Assembly: GCF_905171765.1 (NCBI RefSeq)
Contig: NC_053392.1
Span: forward strand, 499,020,556-499,084,555
Origin: Bufo bufo
Taxonomy: Eukaryota; Chordata; Amphibia; Anura; Bufonidae
Direction: 5' to 3'
DNA: 64,000 nucleotides
Part shown: piece by piece, positions 63,770 to 64,000 of the stretch
Layout: each line of letters starts with the position of its first letter
Numbering within the stretch: position 1 is the first letter of the stretch
Program-made: the position numbers and the translations under genes
The notes under the pieces: model-generated
Database searches by the model: none
The model's input: only the letters and a program-made list of their open reading frames with translations
What the model was told of the DNA's origin: nothing

Positions 63770-64000
63770 ACCGGGGCTAACCAGAGTCGTTCAGTCTCAG
63801 TCCATTTATTAAAGGAATGCAATGTAGTCCAAAAAGCAAAATGTCTAAGATACGTAGCATAGTAGTAAAGGGCTATATCAGGGAGTGAGAGGCCGCCCTG
63901 GAATTTCTTGAAGGTCAGGACCGACTTAGCAACACAATGTCGTTTATTATTCCACACGAATGTGAGAAAGGCAGACTGGATCTGGTGTAGAATCCCCGCA
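63770..64000 (-). pseudogene. L1-clade ORF2 fragment at the right edge
   Basis: Minus-strand frame with MWNNKRHCVAKSVLTFKK and GGLSLPDIALYYYATYLRHF, the conserved block after the L1 reverse transcriptase. The same block in the 2346-3885 copy reads IKQRYLWLSEADGGLSLPFF, so it is a different L1 family. It continues beyond the window and is cut by the Tc1 at the inner side. Confidence 0.75.

Noticed and set aside
1..64000. tRNA, rRNA, SINE with A/B box, snRNA
   Set aside because: I looked for A- and B-box words and tRNA-like cloverleaf ends by eye and found no convincing case; a covariance-model scan would be decisive.

Overview
The window looks like intergenic DNA from a large, transposon-rich vertebrate genome, most likely a frog or toad. 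That is an inference: it rests on the mix of Tc1/mariner, hAT, piggyBac-type (TTAA) hairpin elements, L1 and CR1/L2 LINEs, a Gypsy LTR element and abundant minisatellites. I see no host gene with convincing exons, no tRNA or rRNA, no CRISPR array and no bacterial-type operon. Almost every recognisable reading frame is transposon protein, and most are broken.

Layout. 1-3885: L1-clade LINE pieces in head-to-head orientation, including an open 404-codon ORF2 endonuclease segment that runs off the left edge. 3890-6012: a CR1/L2 ORF1 scrap, then a 38-bp minisatellite carrying an odd Tc1 element with two 3' ends; this belongs to the arm of a hAT whose right end lies at 6012. 6777-11351: a Gypsy element with two 899-bp LTRs and a GGTT target duplication, lacking gag and protease. 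11352-13996: sparse repeats and a small hAT element. 14005-36778: one hAT element (E1, 8-bp duplication ATTATTAT) swollen to 22.8 kb by nested insertions: E3 (17254-19333), E2 (20147-28879, itself holding a solo LTR), and three TTAA elements, one of which holds a hAT element that holds a Tc1. E1 itself sits in an AT-rich minisatellite that resumes at 36787. 38471-43782: TTAA elements, one carrying a broken Tc1 and an intact DD37E Tc1/mariner element. 43783-48033: a CR1/L2 LINE, a second copy of the DD36E Tc1 element and small hairpin elements. 48725-54170: E4, a sister of E2. 54171-56829: arm repeats and N-terminus of a plus-strand hAT (E5) fused to an L2 LINE scrap. 56830-63170: an E3-type hAT (E6) interrupted by a DD34E Tc1 element, which is interrupted in turn by a 4-kb hAT. 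63185-64000: a Tc1 5' fragment and another L1 ORF2 piece.

How the parts relate. The hAT elements E1 to E6 and the one ending at 6012 appear to form one clan. Where ends are visible they begin TAG(A/T)GNTGAGC-like, and those with clear duplications have 8-bp ones. The better preserved members share one plan: a terminal repeat, a promoter (CCAAT/TATA, often followed by a YY1-like GCCAT(T/C)TT), a tandem-repeat arm whose unit differs completely between members, then a long transposase gene with an RG-rich N-terminus, a BED finger and a C-terminal dimerisation domain. Coding capacity that still looks intact is limited to the 338-aa DD37E transposase, the L1 ORF2 fragment, and a 336-aa DD34E transposase frame that is broken only by one hAT insertion.
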